NCBI RefSeq assembly: GCF_019929345.1
Contig: NZ_JAHZPJ010000002.1
Span: 1 to 64,000, forward strand
From: Streptococcus oralis
GTDB taxonomy: Bacteria; Bacillota; Bacilli; Lactobacillales; Streptococcaceae
Direction: 5' to 3'
Length of the DNA stretch: 64,000 nt
Below the pieces are notes generated by a model that was not told the DNA's origin, ran no database searches, and saw nothing but the letters and a program-made list of their open reading frames with translations. Shown piece after piece: positions 35,435 to 46,633 of the stretch. The stretch's first letter is position 1. Each line of letters begins with the position of its first letter. A program made the position numbers and the translations under genes.

Positions 35435-36205
35435 TCATTTTCTCAATTCTTCAACGAAAAATTGATTTAGGGTTTCCCACTCTTTTTTCTCCTCAGTAAC
35501 GTTTTGGATGTAGGCATCGAGCTCTTGGATATTATCTAAAATATAATCTTGAATTGGCTTTATAGGCTCAATTTCCATGTCTTCAGGTCCGTTTATTTTA
35601 ATGTCTAGCAATTTTGAAACATGCTCCTGCATTTGGGACGGAAGTAATTCTTTGACCAAATCATCAAATAAAATCGGCGGAATAGAATGGTATTTTTCAA
35701 TCCAACGACAAGCCAAAATAGGACGCAGCGCATAGAAATACTTTTTAGGTTTGACCTTGTCTCCTGAAAGATACTTATTCATTTGAGTTCTAGCAGTGTT
35801 CAAGTAATGGTGGAGCATCTTTTTCTCAGAAAAATACTGGTTGGCAAGAGGACGTAGGCGTTCAATAAAATCCGTTTGTTGATAGACAATTGGTGACTGT
35901 AACCATTCAAACAGTGTTGGATTCGACTTATAAAGGAGTTTTAAAGTCTTGTCTAAATCCCAACCATTCACATCCCAAGTATCGTCAATTGGTAACTCGA
36001 TAACATCACGCTGTTCATTTAAACGGAGATAAAAATCTCGCTTGTGTTTGTAGATAAATCGTACATCAAAGTCACTATCAGGAGACTCAAAACCCCATGC
36101 ACGACTACCAGACTCGATAGCCCACAAAACTGTGACACCATAATCACGCTCAATTTCTGCTAATTTTTCAGGTACCAGAACATTCATTTCTTCTTGTGTT
36201 TGCAT
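35435..36205 (-). CDS. Predicted nucleotidyltransferase (YcgL/RlaP-like)
   Basis: A 256-residue protein of the Pol-beta nucleotidyltransferase superfamily: ESGSRAWGFESPDSDFDVRF is the GS-x(9)-DxD catalytic motif. The rest (WDLDKTLKLLYKSNPTLFEWLQSP and a helical C-terminal half) matches the predicted nucleotidyltransferase family that includes T4 RlaP-like proteins. Substrate unknown; RNA or small-molecule nucleotidylation are options. Monocistronic, at the edge of the small accessory cluster. Confidence 0.82.
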   Translation of the reverse strand: MQTQEEMNVLVPEKLAEIERDYGVTVLWAIESGSRAWGFESPDSDFDVRFIYKHKRDFYLRLNEQRDVIELPIDDTWDVNGWDLDKTLKLLYKSNPTLFEWLQSPIVYQQTDFIERLRPLANQYFSEKKMLHHYLNTARTQMNKYLSGDKVKPKKYFYALRPILACRWIEKYHSIPPILFDDLVKELLPSQMQEHVSKLLDIKINGPEDMEIEPIKPIQDYILDNIQELDAYIQNVTEEKKEWETLNQFFVEELRK

Positions 36206-36341
36206 AATAAATCCTCGTCTATATTCTGAACATATATAGTTGCTAAAATTGGGAATTATGGGAACTGAAAGAGAAATATATCACTCTTTCAAAACTACAA
36301 TCAAATAAACTAAACCTTCCATTAGCTTATTCAGACGTTTT

Positions 36342-37292
36342 CTATACCTGAGACCTTTGAATGACAGAATCTTCATCCTTCCAGTTTCGAGCAATCTCTT
36401 CGTCTTTCTGGAGTTGGTCTACCAGTTCCTCTACAGAGTCAAACTTGACCATATCGCGGACACGGTCTAGCCAGTAGACCATGACTGTCTCTCCGTAAAT
36501 ATCATCTGAAAAGTCAAAAATATTGACTTCAAAACGCGGCTCTTCTCCATCAAAAGTAACATTTTTTCCAACACTTGCCATGCCACGAAATCTCTGACGT
36601 TGTACTTCTACATCGACTACGTAAACACCGTCTGCTGGCATATAAGTTCGATCTCTTAGAACCAGATTAGCTGTTGGATACCCGATAGTGCGCCCGCGGG
36701 CATTTCCGTGAACGACCATCCCACGGGTTGGAAGCGGTGTGCCGAGTAGATGATTGGCTTCCTTGACATCTCCATCAAGAATAGCTTGGCGAATCCGTGT
36801 GGAACTGATCTTGCCCTTCTCATCCTCAACCGGAGGAACAATGATAATCTCTCCATCAAAATAATCCTTCAGGTCATCCGCAGTTTTCTTATCTGAACCA
36901 AATGTATAATCAAATCCTGCTACGATAATTGCTGGTTTTAAAGCTCTAACATAAGTATCAAAGAACTCTTGACCCGTTAAACTAGCAAATTTGCTACTAA
37001 AGTCCAGTAAGAAAAGAGCCTCTACTCCGTGCCACTTCATCTTGTGCTCCCGTTCTTCGTGATTGACGATGTGAAGCATGAGCTCAGGTTGGTAAGGTTG
37101 TAAGGCAAGTTTTGGCGACTCTGTAAAGGTCATCACGACAACTGGCAGATAATCCTTCATAGAAGCCTTACTGGCCACTTCAAAAAGTTTCTGATGCCCC
37201 TTGTGGATGCCATCAAAATAACCTAGTACAAGGACTGTTTTACTCGGTACTGCAATATCTTTTTCGTTCTTAATAGGTACTGTTGTAATCAT
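36342..37292 (-). CDS. ribF: Bifunctional riboflavin kinase/FAD synthetase
   Basis: Makes FMN then FAD from riboflavin. The N-terminal FAD synthetase domain shows GYFDGIHKGHQ and the SSTRIRQAI motif; the C-terminal kinase domain has GRTIGYPTANL and PADGVYVV. 316 residues, normal. The ATG at 37292 gives MITTVPIKNEKDI. A housekeeping gene beginning a long conserved block. Confidence 0.96.
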   Translation of the reverse strand: MITTVPIKNEKDIAVPSKTVLVLGYFDGIHKGHQKLFEVASKASMKDYLPVVVMTFTESPKLALQPYQPELMLHIVNHEEREHKMKWHGVEALFLLDFSSKFASLTGQEFFDTYVRALKPAIIVAGFDYTFGSDKKTADDLKDYFDGEIIIVPPVEDEKGKISSTRIRQAILDGDVKEANHLLGTPLPTRGMVVHGNARGRTIGYPTANLVLRDRTYMPADGVYVVDVEVQRQRFRGMASVGKNVTFDGEEPRFEVNIFDFSDDIYGETVMVYWLDRVRDMVKFDSVEELVDQLQKDEEIARNWKDEDSVIQRSQV

Positions 37293-37395
37293 GAAACTAT
37301 TATATCATAGAGCAAGTCTTTTCGCTAAGAGGAAATCCCAAATGTCGTTTTTTGCGCCTGAACTGACCTTAAGAGAAAATTTAGCACTTTAGTTT

Positions 37396-37425
37396 TAAAA
37401 AATAGCACCTCCTAAGAGATGCTAT
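37396..37425 (-). terminator. Terminator of the rnc-smc operon
   Basis: On the minus strand ATAGCATCTC pairs with GGAGGTGCTAT (37425-37402, one G-U) followed by TTTTTT. It lies just after the smc stop. Confidence 0.85.
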
Positions 37426-37435
37426 CATTTGGTAA

Positions 37436-40400
37436 CTAGTCTACTGTTTCTTCCAAATCTTTTAATTTAACCGAAACAATCTTAGAAACACCTGATTCTT
37501 GCATGGTAACTCCATAGATAGAGTCCGCTGCCGCCATCGTCCCCTTACGGTGGGTTACGACGATAAACTGACTATCCTTGTCAAAGCGGTTGAGGTAATC
37601 CCCAAAACGTTTGACATTGGCTTCGTCCAGCGCCGCCTCTACCTCGTCCAAGATGACGAAAGGAATGGTCTTAACTCGGATGATTGAGAAGAGCAGAGCC
37701 AGAGCTGATAGGGCTTTTTCCCCACCACTCATGAGGTTGAGAGATTGGATTTTCTTACCTGGTGGTTGGACAGAAATCTCAACCCCAGCCGTCAGCAGGT
37801 CTCCTTCAGTCAAAATCAAGTCTGCCTGACCACCGCCAAACATCTGTCTAAAGGTCACTTTAAAGGATTCACGAATAGCCTCAAAGGTTGATTTAAAGCG
37901 TTCCTTAACCTCATCATTCATCTCTGTGATGGTCTCAAGAAGCAGATTTTTCGCTGACAAAATATCATCACGCTGGCTATTGAGGAAATCCAGACGGCTG
38001 TGAACTTCTTCGTACTGGTCAATAGCTTCCAAGTTGACAGGTCCCAGTGAGCGAATAGCCTTCTCTAAATCCTTAACCTCTTGCTCCGCCAGATTGAGAT
38101 TTTCCAGTTCATGAGCCTTTTCTAGAGCCTCATTGTAGCTAATCTGGTACTGGTCTGTTAATTGAGCTTGTAGATAGCGCAAGCGTTCGCTGACTTTTTC
38201 CTTCTTAGCTTCAGCACGTGTTTGCTTGCGAATCCACTCCTCATTTTGCTGACGAGCCTGATCCAAATGACTGGCAATATCATCTAGCTGACCTTCAATA
38301 TCATCCAATTCAAACTGCTTGCGAATCAGACCTTGTTGGAGATTTGTTTTCTGAGTTTTGGCTTCTTCTGCCTGCTGACTTAGCAAATCCGTATCAACTT
38401 TCTCAAGATTATCAACCTTTTCTTGGAGAAGGCGCTGAATCTCCTCTTGTTCGATATCCAGATTATCCAGTTCCTTGCCTAAGCGTTCAATATCAGTCAC
38501 TTCGTACCGCTTTTGTCCTTGCAGTTCGGACTTAAGCAAGCGCGCTTGAGAAATCTGTTCCTGCAAGTTTTGATAACGTTCTTGAATAGCGTTTTTGTTA
38601 GACTTAATTTCTTCAATTTCAGCTTCCAGATTTTGCTTTTCACTGGCAATGGTAGCAAGACGCTCTTGGCATTTTTCCTTGTCCGCTTGCCAATCTCCTT
38701 CAGAAAGACGATTTAATTCCTCTTCTTGAAGTTTCCAAAGAGTTTCTAACTCTTCCACTTGCTGGTTGGTTTGTTGATAAGCAAGGTACAAGCCTTGCTC
38801 CTGAATACGAGCTTGCTCACCCTGAGATTTGATAGCTTCTAACCTTTCTGCCAATACCGCCATCTCATCTTGCAAGGTCTTCAAACTCGCTTCTTCTGAC
38901 CGCAAGTCAACTTCTTCTTCAGCAATTTCTTTTTGTAATTGCTCCAGCTCTGGCTTGATGAAAATACTGTTATTTTGACGATTGGCACCACCCGCGTAGG
39001 AACCACCTGTACGCAACTCTGTCCCATCCAGTGTCACCATACGAACCTGATAACGAACTTGACGAGCCGCTGCACGCGCATGTTCTACATTATCAAAAAT
39101 TGCTGTCGTTGCTAGCAAGTTCTTGAAAATGGCTTCTAGTCTCTTGTCAAACGACACCAACTCATCTGCCATTCCCAGAAATCCTGGACTTGCTGCGATA
39201 GTATCTTGATTCTGACTAGAAATCGTACGAGCCTTGATAGTCGTCAATGGAAGAAAGGTTGCACGACCAGCTCTGTTACGTTTTAGGAAATCAATCGCCT
39301 TGGTTGCCGCGTTTTCATCTTCTACGACGATATGCTGACTGCTAGCTCCAAGCGCAATCTCTAGGGCAGTTTGATAATGCACATCAAAGGTCAAATGTTC
39401 ACTGACTGCACCAATGATCCCACCAAGACGGGCTTTTTCTTGAAGAACACTCTTAACACCCGCATAAAAATTACTATGATTTCTTAGGATGTTTTCCAAA
39501 CTCTGGGCTCTAGCCTGCTTGTTTTTGAGACTGTCTAGACGATCAAAGAGTTGGCTCTGCTGGGCTTGGTAAGAAACTTTCTGCTCCTCTTGTTCCTTGG
39601 CACTAGCTTGATAGTCTGCCAATAATTTCTGAACCTGCACCTTGGCAGTTTCAAGCTCATCCTGCTGTTGACTGGCCTTCTCTTTAGCTGTAGCCAGTTG
39701 TTCTTTCAATTTCTCAAGTTGATCAGCTTGTTTTTGAGACAGCTGACGGCTGTTCTCCAGTTCATTCTCGATGCGGGTCAGTTGGTTTGAGACATCCGCT
39801 TCTTCTTGTAAGAGCGCCACAAAACGTTCACGTAAGAGCTCAATCATCTGGTCAGGATCATCTGAAAATGCCAACAATTCTGCTTCTAAACGATTGAGTT
39901 CCTTGTTGTTTTCAGCTAGACTTTTCTCTAACTGTTCCAAGTTCGCTTCTTTTTCAGCCTTTTCCTTACTTAGAGCCTTTCTTCTATCTTCCAGAGTCGC
40001 TAAACGGGCTTGCGCTTCTTGTTGATTGAGGGCTACTTGCTCGGATTCCAGTTTGGATAGGGCTAGTTTTCGCTCTAAGTCACTGATCAAACTAGTCAAA
40101 TCCATCAAACTTCCTTGATCCTTGGCCATTTCAGCTTGCAGATCCTGACGTTTCTTTTTAAGAGTTTGATTTTCCTCTTCTAACTCTTCACGTTTTTGGT
40201 AATAGCTAGTCAAGAGTTCCTGAACCTGCGTTAGCTCTTCTTCTGTTAGCTCTAGTTCAGTCTTGTTTTCCTTGATTTGGGCAACCAGTACATCCAAGTA
40301 AATTGCCTTACGTTGACCATCCAAGTCTAAAAACTTACGGGCATTCTCGGCTTGTTTTGCAAGGGGCTTGATTTGATTATCCAACTCATAGATAATGTCT

Positions 40401-40975
40401 TCTAGGCGGTCTAGATTGTCTTGAGTTTGTTGCAGTTTACTCTCTGTTTCTTTTCTGCGTGTTTTGTATTTTAAAACTCCAGCAGCTTCTTCAAAAATAG
40501 CACGGCGCTCTTCAGGCTTGGAGTTAAAAATCTCCTCAACCTTCCCTTGGGAAATGATGGAGAAGGAATCCCGTCCCAAACCGGTATCCAAGAAGAGGTC
40601 ATGAATATCACGCAAGCGCACTTTCTTGCCATCAATTCGATACTCGCTATCCCCACTACGATAGATATGACGTTCTACCTTAATGACTTGCCCTGCATCC
40701 TTGATAAAACCATCTTCATTGTCCAAGGTCACGACAACAGAGGCATAATTGAGTGGTTTGCGGCTTTCAGTTCCAGCAAAGATAACGTCGGGCATCTTGC
40801 CACCACGGAGGCTTTTGACACTGGACTCTCCCAAGGCCCATCGCAGACTTTCTGTAATATTTGACTTTCCAGAACCATTTGGCCCAACGACAGCTGTCAC
40901 ACCTTGGTCAAAGACGACTTTGGTCTTATCAGCAAAGGACTTGAATCCCTGGATCTCAATTTCCTTTAAATACAT
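37436..40975 (-). CDS. smc: Chromosome segregation ATPase SMC
   Basis: The condensin ATPase that compacts and separates chromosomes. 1179 residues: Walker [10 protein letters not shown] near residue 35, long coiled coils (about 165-500 and 665-1000), hinge near 505-660 ([11 protein letters not shown] ... [11 protein letters not shown]), and the C-terminal head with [16 protein letters not shown] signature and [15 protein letters not shown]alker B. Its start overlaps the rnc end by 10 bp; rnc-smc is a standard streptococcal pair. Confidence 0.98.
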   Translation of the reverse strand: MYLKEIEIQGFKSFADKTKVVFDQGVTAVVGPNGSGKSNITESLRWALGESSVKSLRGGKMPDVIFAGTESRKPLNYASVVVTLDNEDGFIKDAGQVIKVERHIYRSGDSEYRIDGKKVRLRDIHDLFLDTGLGRDSFSIISQGKVEEIFNSKPEERRAIFEEAAGVLKYKTRRKETESKLQQTQDNLDRLEDIIYELDNQIKPLAKQAENARKFLDLDGQRKAIYLDVLVAQIKENKTELELTEEELTQVQELLTSYYQKREELEEENQTLKKKRQDLQAEMAKDQGSLMDLTSLISDLERKLALSKLESEQVALNQQEAQARLATLEDRRKALSKEKAEKEANLEQLEKSLAENNKELNRLEAELLAFSDDPDQMIELLRERFVALLQEEADVSNQLTRIENELENSRQLSQKQADQLEKLKEQLATAKEKASQQQDELETAKVQVQKLLADYQASAKEQEEQKVSYQAQQSQLFDRLDSLKNKQARAQSLENILRNHSNFYAGVKSVLQEKARLGGIIGAVSEHLTFDVHYQTALEIALGASSQHIVVEDENAATKAIDFLKRNRAGRATFLPLTTIKARTISSQNQDTIAASPGFLGMADELVSFDKRLEAIFKNLLATTAIFDNVEHARAAARQVRYQVRMVTLDGTELRTGGSYAGGANRQNNSIFIKPELEQLQKEIAEEEVDLRSEEASLKTLQDEMAVLAERLEAIKSQGEQARIQEQGLYLAYQQTNQQVEELETLWKLQEEELNRLSEGDWQADKEKCQERLATIASEKQNLEAEIEEIKSNKNAIQERYQNLQEQISQARLLKSELQGQKRYEVTDIERLGKELDNLDIEQEEIQRLLQEKVDNLEKVDTDLLSQQAEEAKTQKTNLQQGLIRKQFELDDIEGQLDDIASHLDQARQQNEEWIRKQTRAEAKKEKVSERLRYLQAQLTDQYQISYNEALEKAHELENLNLAEQEVKDLEKAIRSLGPVNLEAIDQYEEVHSRLDFLNSQRDDILSAKNLLLETITEMNDEVKERFKSTFEAIRESFKVTFRQMFGGGQADLILTEGDLLTAGVEISVQPPGKKIQSLNLMSGGEKALSALALLFSIIRVKTIPFVILDEVEAALDEANVKRFGDYLNRFDKDSQFIVVTHRKGTMAAADSIYGVTMQESGVSKIVSVKLKDLEETVD

Positions 40976-41664
40976 GAATCCAGCCCTTTCTCAACTGCAT
41001 TTTTCGCGGCTTCCTGCTCTGCTAATTTTTTGGATCGTCCTTGTCCTTTTCCGATACTCTTGCCTTCAACCAGAACTTCTACATCAAAAACCTTATCATG
41101 GGCAGGTCCCATCTCAGAAGTCACCTGGTAGCGAATATCCACATCTCCATTGACCTGGAGCAACTCTTGCAAGTGTGTCTTGTAATCCGTAATCATCTCA
41201 AAGTCACCTGCCTCAACCTTGGGAATCATGACCTGATAGATAAACTCTTTTACTCTAGCAACATCCTTGTCTAAAAGCAACGCTCCCAAAAAGGCTTCAA
41301 AGGCATCTCCAAGAATGGTGTCACGATTGCGCCCACCAGACTTCTCTTCCCCTTTTCCTAGCTTGATAAATTGATCAAACTGACAATCACGCGCAAAACC
41401 AGCCAAACTCTCCTCACGGACAATCATGGCACGGAGTTTAGACAAATCTCCCTCTGGTTTCTTAGGATATTTTTTATACAGATATTCCGAAATCAATAAT
41501 TGCAGAACAGCGTCTCCTAAAAATTCCAAGCGCTCATTGTGTGAAATTTTTAAGAGGCGGTGCTCATTGGCATAACTCGTATGAGTAAAGGCCGTTTCCA
41601 GTAAGTTTTTGTCTGCAAATTCGATTGCAAAACGCTTCTTCAGTACAGTTTGTAATTCTTTCAT
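40966..41664 (-). CDS. rnc: Ribonuclease III
   Basis: A double-stranded RNA endonuclease for rRNA and mRNA processing. [21 protein letters not shown] carries the acidic signature, and [15 protein letters not shown] the second acidic set. The C-terminal dsRNA-binding domain (about 155-232) ends [20 protein letters not shown]. 232 residues, normal. First gene of rnc-smc. Confidence 0.98.
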   Translation of the reverse strand: MKELQTVLKKRFAIEFADKNLLETAFTHTSYANEHRLLKISHNERLEFLGDAVLQLLISEYLYKKYPKKPEGDLSKLRAMIVREESLAGFARDCQFDQFIKLGKGEEKSGGRNRDTILGDAFEAFLGALLLDKDVARVKEFIYQVMIPKVEAGDFEMITDYKTHLQELLQVNGDVDIRYQVTSEMGPAHDKVFDVEVLVEGKSIGKGQGRSKKLAEQEAAKNAVEKGLDSCI

Positions 41665-41796
41665 ACTGACCTCTTTCTAATAATTACGATCCTTTCTATT
41701 ATAACAAAAAAAGCCCTCTGAGTCACTTTAAAACGGGACTAGGAAAGATTTGGGTAGTTTTTGAAAAAAGATTTCCAATTTTGGAGGAAATATAAA

Positions 41797-41823
41797 GAAA
41801 AAAGCCTTATTTAAAGGCTTTTT
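41797..41823. terminator. Terminator downstream of tRNA-Arg
   Basis: AAAGCCTT (41801-41808) pairs with AAGGCTTT (41814-41821); T-runs on both strands, so it can end both tRNA transcription and opposing transcripts. Confidence 0.8.
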
Positions 41824-41835
41824 AGGCTGTTTACA

Positions 41836-41908
41836 TCCACCCTGAGGGAATCGAACCCCCATCTTAAGAACCGGAATCTTACGTGATATCCATTACACTA
41901 AGGGTGGA
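41836..41908 (-). tRNA. tRNA-Arg (anticodon CCG)
   Basis: The minus strand folds as a cloverleaf: acceptor TCCACCC with GGGTGGA, D-arm AGTGTAATGGATATCAC, anticodon stem TAAGA/TCTTA around loop TTCCGGT (CCG), and T-arm GGGGTTCGATTCCCT. CCG decodes CGG arginine. No CCA is encoded. It lies between guaC and rnc with a terminator just downstream. Confidence 0.93.
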
Positions 41909-41974
41909 AACTTGTTTTATTATAACAGAAATTTGCTCTAATAACAAGTTTTTTATGGGTAGACTAAGCGTCCA

Positions 41975-42961
41975 CTAGTGGGACGCATCCCCGTTCCAGA
42001 TAGAATTTTTCACGATAACATAATCAACGTGCTTGAGGTCAGCAACCTTGCGTCCACCTGCGTAGGAAATGGCACTTTGCAGATCCTGCTCCATCTCAGT
42101 AAGGGTGTCTTGCAAATGTCCTTTAGCAGGAAGCAAAATGCGTTTTCCTTCTACATTTTTATAAGCACCCTTTTGGTATTGGGAAGCTGAACCATAGTAT
42201 TCTTTGAACTGTTCCCCATCGACTTCAATCGTCTTTCCTGGGCTTTCGATGTGTCCAGCAAAAAGGGAACCAATCATGACCATGCTAGCACCGAAACGGA
42301 TAGACTTGGCAATGTCACCGTGTGTACGAATCCCTCCATCAGCGATGATAGGTTTACGCGCAGCCTTGGCACACCAGCGTAGGGCAGCCAATTGCCAACC
42401 GCCTGTACCAAAACCAGTCTTGACCTTGGTGATACAAACCTTACCAGGACCGATTCCAACCTTAGTAGCATCCGCTCCAGCATTTTCCAATTCACGCACA
42501 GCTTCTGGTGTCCCCACATTTCCAGCAATGACAAAAGTATCTGGCAACTCTTTCTTGATGTGTTGAATCATAGAAATCACGCTATCCGCATGACCATGGG
42601 CAATATCAATCGTGATATACTCAGGAGCATCAGCCTTGAGCTTGCTAACAAAGTCATACTCGTAATCCTTGACACCAACAGAAATGGAAGCAATGAGCCC
42701 TTGATCGTGCATGCGTTTGATAAAAGGAATGCGCCCAGCCTCGTCAAAACGATGCATAATATAGAAGTACCCACCCTTAGCAAGTTGCTCTGCTACGTTC
42801 TCATCCAAAATCGTCTGCATATTTGCAGGTACAACGGGTAGTTTGAAAGTGTGACTTCCAAGTGTGACACTCGTGTCTGCTTCTGCACGGCTTTTAATGA
42901 CACATTTATTTGGGATTAGCTGAATATCTTCGTAATCAAAAATTGGAAATTCATTTAACAT
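41975..42961 (-). CDS. guaC: GMP reductase
   Basis: Reduces GMP to IMP with NADPH, returning guanine nucleotides to the purine pool. A TIM-barrel protein of 328 residues with the catalytic loop [22 protein letters not shown] (Cys acts on the purine) and phosphate site [15 protein letters not shown]. The Lys/Thr after the Cys and the absence of a CBS insert separate it from IMP dehydrogenase. Monocistronic behind a consensus promoter. Confidence 0.96.
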   Translation of the reverse strand: MLNEFPIFDYEDIQLIPNKCVIKSRAEADTSVTLGSHTFKLPVVPANMQTILDENVAEQLAKGGYFYIMHRFDEAGRIPFIKRMHDQGLIASISVGVKDYEYDFVSKLKADAPEYITIDIAHGHADSVISMIQHIKKELPDTFVIAGNVGTPEAVRELENAGADATKVGIGPGKVCITKVKTGFGTGGWQLAALRWCAKAARKPIIADGGIRTHGDIAKSIRFGASMVMIGSLFAGHIESPGKTIEVDGEQFKEYYGSASQYQKGAYKNVEGKRILLPAKGHLQDTLTEMEQDLQSAISYAGGRKVADLKHVDYVIVKNSIWNGDASH

Positions 42962-43039
42962 ATCGATGTCTCGTTTCTTTTGTAATGACCTACCTATGCT
43001 TGCGCATCCCTACGCCTTTTTCCGACGTTTCCTTAATTT

Positions 43040-43068
43040 ATTATAAACCAAAGTACAGTTTTTGTCAA
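43040..43068 (-). promoter_or_regulatory. guaC promoter and short leader
   Basis: On the minus strand a perfect TTGACA (43068-43063), 17 bp, TATAAT (43045-43040). The ~70-nt leader has a small ATGC-GCAA-GCAT hairpin; no purine riboswitch was recognised. Confidence 0.85.
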
Positions 43069-43124
43069 ATATTTTTAATAATCAAATTATATCGTTCGGT
43101 TTTTACTTGAGGAATCGAGAAGTA

Positions 43125-43152
43125 AAGTGGAGAGAGTAGTTTCACTCCACTT
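43125..43152 (-). terminator. Possible terminator of mcrBC
   Basis: AAGTGGAG (43125-43132) pairs with CTCCACTT (43145-43152) and overlaps the mcrC stop. The T-run is poor (TTTACTT). Confidence 0.4.
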
Positions 43153-44458
43153 CATTATCAATATTCCTTTTAAAAATTTCTTCAGAATTTTCCATTATTT
43201 TACAAAACACACTGTAGGATAAAGCCTTCTGAGGAATTTGGATAGACCACTTCTTCAATTGAGCTCCATAGCCAGCTAGTTTTCCTATTTCACTATTTAC
43301 TGACTGCTCCATACTAGGAAAAATCAATCCTGCTTTCCAAGTTTTCCCAGCTTCTAAAATATAAGAATAGGAAATCAACTGGAACAAGTCCTCGCGATTG
43401 ATCCCTTTTTCAGTAAACTCCAGTTTTTTATATTTTGCATCTAGAACTATTTTTAACTCTTTATGATAAAAATCTGGAAATACTTTTCTTTCACGATTAG
43501 AAAATACTGAAATTCCGTCCGTCTTAACCTTATTTCGTGGATGGATGAAATCTTTTGGCAACAGGGTGTAAATATACTCTTCCCAGAGCCAGGAAACATC
43601 GAAAAGAATACCATGAATTTTTTGTTCCTGATACCCTAAACCGTGCTTTTCTTGGTTTAGGATCATCAGGCAAAGTTCTTGTAACTTCCTGTACTCGTGA
43701 AAGTACGCATGACGTACAGGTTTAGATTGATTTCCCCGAATAATCTTGGCACGATCAGCTAGTTTATAAGAGGGCGTTACACGTACGATTTCAGATACAT
43801 TTTCACGATTACTATCGAGTAGTGCTCCAAAACTTTTTTGAATCTTTATGTACTCAATCGTATGCCGAATCAATTGCATGAGTGGATTATCATAGGTAAA
43901 CTCCCTAGTGGTATAGGCAATATTTCCCGTAAAAGGAAGATTTTTTTTCAGATGGTTTCCTACATCTAACACTCCCTTTACATGACTGTCGTTATGAGAA
44001 AATCGCTGGTATTCCTTATACAGACCTTTTCGGAGAGCAGCATGCAGATATTTGGGAAAGAGGTAAACCAAGAGTTGATAGAGTTTATCTTCAGGAGATA
44101 GACCGACATCCAAACTAGTCAGATTGATATTGAGAACTTTTTGTAAGAGATAATGCAAAAAATGGTCGTTACTTTCATCAGAAAAACGAGAGGAAATCGT
44201 CAATCTTTCCTGACCACAGCCCAGAAAACCAATCACATTTCCTGTCTTGATTTTCTGATTAACTGTTTCAAAAATCTTTTGGTCCTTGTCTAAATCAGGA
44301 GAATTCATCAAATCATTTGGGAAAATAAAGATACGGTCCTCTCGAGAAAGGCTATCTAGTGTTCTATCAAGAAGTGCTTGACTTAGGTTGGGATATTCTA
44401 CGACAAAGTCCTCTTTAGCAATTCTATGCTGATTATCAGTTATTCGCATTATCATCAC
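43142..44458 (-). CDS. mcrC: McrC-like nuclease subunit of a type IV restriction system
   Basis: McrC supplies the DNA cleavage of McrBC, which cuts modified DNA. 438 residues: an N-terminal beta-rich part, a central LLRHTIEYI-type helical part, and the PD-(D/E)xK nuclease core VFPDFYHKELKIVLDAKYKKLEF near residues 320-345. The exact start is uncertain among three Met codons (44458, 44455, 44449); all overlap the mcrB end. Always encoded with McrB, as here. Confidence 0.92.
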   Translation of the reverse strand: MMIMRITDNQHRIAKEDFVVEYPNLSQALLDRTLDSLSREDRIFIFPNDLMNSPDLDKDQKIFETVNQKIKTGNVIGFLGCGQERLTISSRFSDESNDHFLHYLLQKVLNINLTSLDVGLSPEDKLYQLLVYLFPKYLHAALRKGLYKEYQRFSHNDSHVKGVLDVGNHLKKNLPFTGNIAYTTREFTYDNPLMQLIRHTIEYIKIQKSFGALLDSNRENVSEIVRVTPSYKLADRAKIIRGNQSKPVRHAYFHEYRKLQELCLMILNQEKHGLGYQEQKIHGILFDVSWLWEEYIYTLLPKDFIHPRNKVKTDGISVFSNRERKVFPDFYHKELKIVLDAKYKKLEFTEKGINREDLFQLISYSYILEAGKTWKAGLIFPSMEQSVNSEIGKLAGYGAQLKKWSIQIPQKALSYSVFCKIMENSEEIFKRNIDNEVE

Positions 44459-46424
44459 CAGTATCTTGCAGATCTGTTTCCCCGTTATTTGTCAGATCAA
44501 ATGCTTTTTTCAATGTATCCAGAGTTTCAGTCTCTTCATAAGAACCTCGTAAGTAATCTTCCAAAAGCGGTTTAAGGTAATCAGACCAAAGTAATTCATA
44601 GTCAAAATCTACATCCTTCAACTTAAGGAAATAACTTGGTCCGATATGATAATGACTGTTTAGCTCCTGAACGTTTTCGATAGCTGCATTCAAATTTCTT
44701 AGACGAAGTTTTGCTTCTTCTGCATGGATATCTAGTTCTTTATCCAACATAGCAACTTGGCTTTCAGCAGTAACTTCAACAAAACGGAAACGACGACGCA
44801 TAGCAAAATCAAAGGTGTCCACTGAACGGTCAATATCATTCATTGTTCCGATGATGTAGACATTTTCAGGGATATAAAATTTGTCATCAGTCTCATGTAA
44901 ATTAGCATACTGAGTAGAAACACTCCCCTTTTCACCACGATAACCAGGGTCGATAGAGAAAAAGAGTTCCCCAAAAATCTTAGAAATCTCCCCACGGTTG
45001 ATTTCATCGATGATGAAAACGAATTTCTTGTCTGTGTTAATTTCTGTTGGAGAAATATAATCTTTCAGACCAAATCTTTTCTTTAAAGTTTCTAGGACTT
45101 TTTTTCCTTGATTACGATAATAGGGCTGTTTCAGATATTTTTCATCTTTATAGAGTTCATAAACATAAGATTTTGTTAAGCAAGTTCCTTGAGCTTTAGT
45201 TTCATAATTGATATTAAAATTATTTCTACTATTTACTGTGAGATAGGAAAATTCTGTCAAATATTCTTTTTCATCTCTGCTATTTACATATTCAAGATAA
45301 AGATCCCAAGCTTCATCAAAATTATCTTGTCCTCCAGTTTTCTGAGCTTCTTTAGCTAATTGGCAGAATTTCTTAAAAATACCGTCCTGTAAGCCAAAGT
45401 TAATCTGTCCATCATTTACTAGGATTGGTCTCAGCCCCTCTACAAAATCCGTATAATCATAGGAAGGGTGAAACTGTACAAATTCGATTTGGTCTTCGTT
45501 GCCATCCGTTAATTCTTTGGCAATTTCTTTAGCAAGATAAGTTTTTCCTGTGCCAGGAGCACCACGAAGGATGAGGTTTTTGGATTTTAATAAGATATTT
45601 TTATACTCGTTGATATTTTCTAACATGTTTATATCTTCCTTTTCTGCTTCTCTATAAAAACTAGTAAAATTGTCATAAAAGTCTTTTAAAATTTCATTGG
45701 GTTCAGCAGTTGATTCCAACTCTAAGTCCTTGACAAGGTATTTATACCCTAAATCTTCATCTAGATTATTACTATACCATTTTACAATTTTAAATTCTGT
45801 GAGTTTAAATCTCTCAAAACCACACCTTATATTTATCCATGAATTATCAATTTTATTTAATTGATAACCAAAGTAAGGTAGTTTTCTATATCCTTCACCA
45901 TTTTTTGGACCACACTGACCTGTGTTAAGCATTTCAACTTTGTATGGAATATCCTCAATTGTAACAGCAGGATAAATAAGTTTAGCTCCATCTAATTTTT
46001 GAGAACGTTTAATTTTTATATCTTTCGAATTATAGATATTTGCTTGATTCACAAATTTAGCCAAAAATTCTCTGAAGACTTTATAACACTCTGAGTTATT
46101 TCCACCTTTTACAAACTCATAAGATTTATTTACAAAAGGTAAAATCTCATTCAATGAATTCTCGTCCTTAATAAAATACTCAGCATCAAGTGTCCAACCA
46201 AATGAATCAGGTTTCTTATTAAACAACAATATATCTGAATCACAAAGGCTCTTCGAAAGAACAGCGATCTTTATTCCTTTATTCTGAAAATTGATCTCTA
46301 TAAAATTTTGTAATTTCCCTTTTCTATTCATAACCTGAAAAGAAATATAACTTTTTGTTTTATTTTCAATTGCATCTGGGAATTCTTTTTTTATCTTGTC
46401 AATGAAAGTTTGTTTTGAAACCAT
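44436..46424 (-). CDS. mcrB: McrB-like AAA+ GTPase, recognition and motor subunit
   Basis: A 662-residue AAA+ protein. The C-terminal motor (about 280-640) has RGAPGTGKTYLAKEIA Walker A, FIIDEINRGEISKIFGELF Walker B, and GTMNDIDRSVDTFDFAMRRRF as the McrB-type sensor/arginine-finger region. The first ~270 residues form two domains, likely the DNA-reading part; residues 1-110 look like a small alpha/beta domain of the DUF5655 type, and the second is Tyr/Trp-rich. They differ from the E. coli McrB N-domain, so the recognised modification cannot be predicted. Overlaps mcrC by 23 bp. Confidence 0.93.
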   Translation of the reverse strand: MVSKQTFIDKIKKEFPDAIENKTKSYISFQVMNRKGKLQNFIEINFQNKGIKIAVLSKSLCDSDILLFNKKPDSFGWTLDAEYFIKDENSLNEILPFVNKSYEFVKGGNNSECYKVFREFLAKFVNQANIYNSKDIKIKRSQKLDGAKLIYPAVTIEDIPYKVEMLNTGQCGPKNGEGYRKLPYFGYQLNKIDNSWINIRCGFERFKLTEFKIVKWYSNNLDEDLGYKYLVKDLELESTAEPNEILKDFYDNFTSFYREAEKEDINMLENINEYKNILLKSKNLILRGAPGTGKTYLAKEIAKELTDGNEDQIEFVQFHPSYDYTDFVEGLRPILVNDGQINFGLQDGIFKKFCQLAKEAQKTGGQDNFDEAWDLYLEYVNSRDEKEYLTEFSYLTVNSRNNFNINYETKAQGTCLTKSYVYELYKDEKYLKQPYYRNQGKKVLETLKKRFGLKDYISPTEINTDKKFVFIIDEINRGEISKIFGELFFSIDPGYRGEKGSVSTQYANLHETDDKFYIPENVYIIGTMNDIDRSVDTFDFAMRRRFRFVEVTAESQVAMLDKELDIHAEEAKLRLRNLNAAIENVQELNSHYHIGPSYFLKLKDVDFDYELLWSDYLKPLLEDYLRGSYEETETLDTLKKAFDLTNNGETDLQDTGDDNANN

Positions 46425-46579
46425 TGTGTTTTCCTTGCTTATAAAAAATTTATTGTTAGACTTAAATTATATTTGTTTCGTTCAAAGTAAGATATTTTAC
46501 TTTGCAGAAACTACATTCTATTAATATATTCTGCATCTAGCATATCATATCTATTTAAAAAAGAAAAGAATTTCTAAAG

Positions 46580-46623
46580 AAAAAGCCCAGTGTAGAGAGC
46601 TTTATTACCTCATAACACTAGAC
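46580..46623 (-). terminator. Possible terminator of the leu-YrdC operon
   Basis: On the minus strand CTAGTGT (46621-46615) pairs with ACACTGG (46593-46587) and is followed by GCTTTTTC. The loop is long. Confidence 0.45.
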
Positions 46624-46633
46624 TCTTTTTATC

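Noticed and set aside
42962..43039. Purine riboswitch before guaC
   Set aside because: The leader is only about 70 nt with one small hairpin and lacks the three-way junction pattern.
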